Part shown: one piece after another, positions 42,095 to 43,692 of the stretch
How positions within the stretch are numbered: the stretch's first letter is position 1
Layout: every line of letters begins with the position of its first letter
NCBI GenBank assembly: GCA_015499995.1
Contig: JADNRV010000374.1
Coordinates: forward strand, 1 to 43,692
Source: Flammula alnicola
Lineage: Eukaryota > Basidiomycota > Agaricomycetes > Agaricales > Strophariaceae
Length of the DNA stretch: 43,692 nt
Reading direction: 5' to 3'
The notes under the pieces: generated by a model
What the model was told of the DNA's origin: nothing
The model's input: only the letters and a program-made list of their open reading frames with translations
Database searches by the model: none
Translations under genes and position numbers: made by a program

Positions 42095-43300
42095 ATGAAG
42101 GCAAAAGCGGGTACTAGGAGACAGAAAGCGACTGCTCCTAGACTGACAGCGCCGGAGGACGTAAATAAAAAGAAACGCGTAGAGGAAATAGAGAGTAGTG
42201 ATGAGGAGGAAGAGGAGCTAGCTCCGCGACAGAGGACAGCGGCCCCGAAATCGAAGCAGAAACGGGTGGACTTCGAGATCGCCGAGGTTAATCCTGAGAC
42301 TGTGGCGCAGCCGAAGCCGAAGATGATGCCGTACATAGACGTACCGCCCCTGTCAAAGGTTGTCAAAATGAAGCCGAAGCCCAGGGATGAGCCAATTCCT
42401 AATGTGGAAAAGAAGGGTCCGGCATATAAACACCGGGCGCCTATTGAAGATGAAGTCGATATCGGTGAAATGGTGGAACAACTAAAGCAGTTGAAGGTTG
42501 AACTCACTCAAGCGCAGCTCTTGGGCGTGGCGAACAGCCAGATGCAGAAGAAATTTGTAAAAGAATTCTCAGCTAGGCGTGTACCAACCAATATTGAGAC
42601 GCGTAAGGTGACAATGATAGAAGAGGGAGAAGAAGAGGAAGTGGTAACCGACTATGAGAAGGAGGAACCATTACCACAATATATGCTAGCAGAGGATTTA
42701 CCGCCGCCTAAGTATCGAGTGCTCGCAATGGATTGCGATGGCTTACCAAAAGGAGCCATTGTTATAGAAGATCCCTTTGTGCAGTATTTGAACGAGCTAG
42801 CTCCGGGTGAAGAACCTAGGAAACTGCTAGTGGCAAAGGAATCGCACCCTTTAAAGGCGGTACATCCTGTGATCAACGGGGTGGCCACCGAGGAAGCATT
42901 ATTGGATGGTGGTTCGCAAATCATCTCAATGGGAAAGGATACGGCAGTCAAACTCAGACTTAATTGGGACCCTGCGATTATTATACATATGCAGAGCGCC
43001 AATAAGCAAATTGAGAAGACATTGGGACTAGCTAGGAATGTGCCATTTGTGTTTGGAGAAATAACTCTATATTTCCAAGTACATGTAATGGTGAACCCGG
43101 CGTACAAGGTACTACTAGGACGACCGTTTGAATGTCTGACATCTAGCGAGGTGAAGAATGCCCCAGACGGCACTCAGCTCCTCACTATCACAGACCCAAA
43201 CACGTCTAGAAAAATTACTATGCCCACGTACGATAGAGGACAACCACCGGGCATCCTAAAGAAGCAGCCCGACAGTTCTTTTCAACCCTCGATGAGTTGA
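42095..43300 (+). CDS. Ty3-type element protease-region ORF
   Basis: 401-aa frame, ATG at 42095, TGA at 43298-43300. The first half is charged and low in complexity (KKKRVEEIESSDEEEEE). The second half has the retropepsin fold signature: ALLDGGSQIISM at about 42,895-42,930 (D-G-G in place of D-S/T-G), and the later flap and 'VLLGRPF' motif at about 43,110. The role is processing of Gag-Pol. Its stop overlaps the next ATG (ATG at 43300), a termination-reinitiation arrangement. It is in a different frame from both gag and pol. Confidence 0.75.
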   Translation: MKAKAGTRRQKATAPRLTAPEDVNKKKRVEEIESSDEEEEELAPRQRTAAPKSKQKRVDFEIAEVNPETVAQPKPKMMPYIDVPPLSKVVKMKPKPRDEPIPNVEKKGPAYKHRAPIEDEVDIGEMVEQLKQLKVELTQAQLLGVANSQMQKKFVKEFSARRVPTNIETRKVTMIEEGEEEEVVTDYEKEEPLPQYMLAEDLPPPKYRVLAMDCDGLPKGAIVIEDPFVQYLNELAPGEEPRKLLVAKESHPLKAVHPVINGVATEEALLDGGSQIISMGKDTAVKLRLNWDPAIIIHMQSANKQIEKTLGLARNVPFVFGEITLYFQVHVMVNPAYKVLLGRPFECLTSSEVKNAPDGTQLLTITDPNTSRKITMPTYDRGQPPGILKKQPDSSFQPSMS

Positions 43301-43692
43301 TGAGTTATCAAGGAGAGGTCGCACTAATGATTGAAAGAGATGATCGAGATGGGAGTATCCAAATCATAGGATACACAACCCCTCTCGATAGCAAAAGTTT
43401 TAAAAAGAAAGAGCTGAGGAATGCGTACCTAGCTCAAGGAATATTGGAGTCGGCAGTAGAGGACAATGACCGGGAGAAAGTGCATAAGTACTTGTATCAG
43501 ACGGTCTATCAGCAGGGAACGGAACCAAGTATTCCTCAACCTAGGGGAGTGTTTGGGCAAGAAATATTCCCAATAAACAGAGGGCCAGATGTAAAAGAAT
43601 ACGAGCTAGGGGAAGAAACTGAGACGGCTAGTGTGCTAGCAGGAAAGAAATATAAACCTGTGGCCACTAAAGTGCGACCAGTGTACCAAGAG
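43300..43692 (+). CDS. Ty3-type element Pol, N-terminal part (cut by window edge)
   Basis: ATG at 43300 overlaps the stop of the protease ORF, and the frame is open to the window end (131 codons). It begins MSYQGEVALMIERDDRDG and reaches KKYKPVATKVRPV, a stretch found just ahead of the reverse transcriptase in basidiomycete Ty3-type elements. No RT motif is included yet. The -1 shift relative to the protease ORF could reflect coupled reinitiation. Confidence 0.65.
   Translation, partial: MSYQGEVALMIERDDRDGSIQIIGYTTPLDSKSFKKKELRNAYLAQGILESAVEDNDREKVHKYLYQTVYQQGTEPSIPQPRGVFGQEIFPINRGPDVKEYELGEETETASVLAGKKYKPVATKVRPVYQE

Overview
The window is eukaryotic and almost certainly from an agaricomycete (Basidiomycota). 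The evidence is short GT-AG introns, DUF7918 genes, small NACHT proteins of the fungal NLR-like type, a CRZ1-like C2H2 factor, a Crypton with a GCR1_C-like tail, a DIRS-like element and a Ty3-type LTR element. A Ceratobasidium/Rhizoctonia-like source is possible but is only an inference.

Positions 1-19,300 carry host-type genes among old segmental duplications. A DUF7918 gene runs off the left edge (112..1, minus). A complete four-exon DUF7918 gene follows (2005..821). Next are a 5'-truncated unknown minus-strand gene and a two-exon NACHT gene (5398..4262). That NACHT gene and its 3' flank recur at 17.2-19.2 kb, where the second copy has the same intron phase and the same 357-codon length. 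Between the two copies lies a large C2H2 zinc-finger gene (12761..9117, minus). Its 3' end plus downstream DNA is duplicated in tandem as a dead fragment at 5.7-7.4 kb, and that older copy was hit by a pogo-type MITE (6099-6675) whose empty site survives in the other copy. I recognise no gene at 12.8-16.9 kb.

Positions 19,396-43,692 are mostly mobile DNA. A Crypton-like tyrosine-recombinase gene (25094..21229, minus, 14 exons in consistent phase, 1034 aa) sits beside a tandem-repeat tract, and the pair is flanked by near-identical ~24-bp direct repeats. A DIRS-like retroelement follows (25.5-29.36 kb): gag with an intron and a premature stop, then RT-RNase H, then a tyrosine recombinase cut off near its start. 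The cut lies at the edge of a ~8.7-kb complex of foldback-like repeats (29,354-38,095). These are nested inverted repeats carrying CAG/CTG minisatellites whose ~45-bp units each contain a small hairpin, plus two palindromic cores with 62-bp or degenerate inverted arms. From about 38.57 kb to the right edge lies the 5' part of a Ty3-type LTR element (candidate LTR, gag, protease ORF, start of pol).

The genes do not form an operon or pathway. The unifying theme is repeated duplication and nesting: a DUF7918/NACHT neighbourhood being duplicated, and a TE-rich block in which the order of insertion can partly be read.
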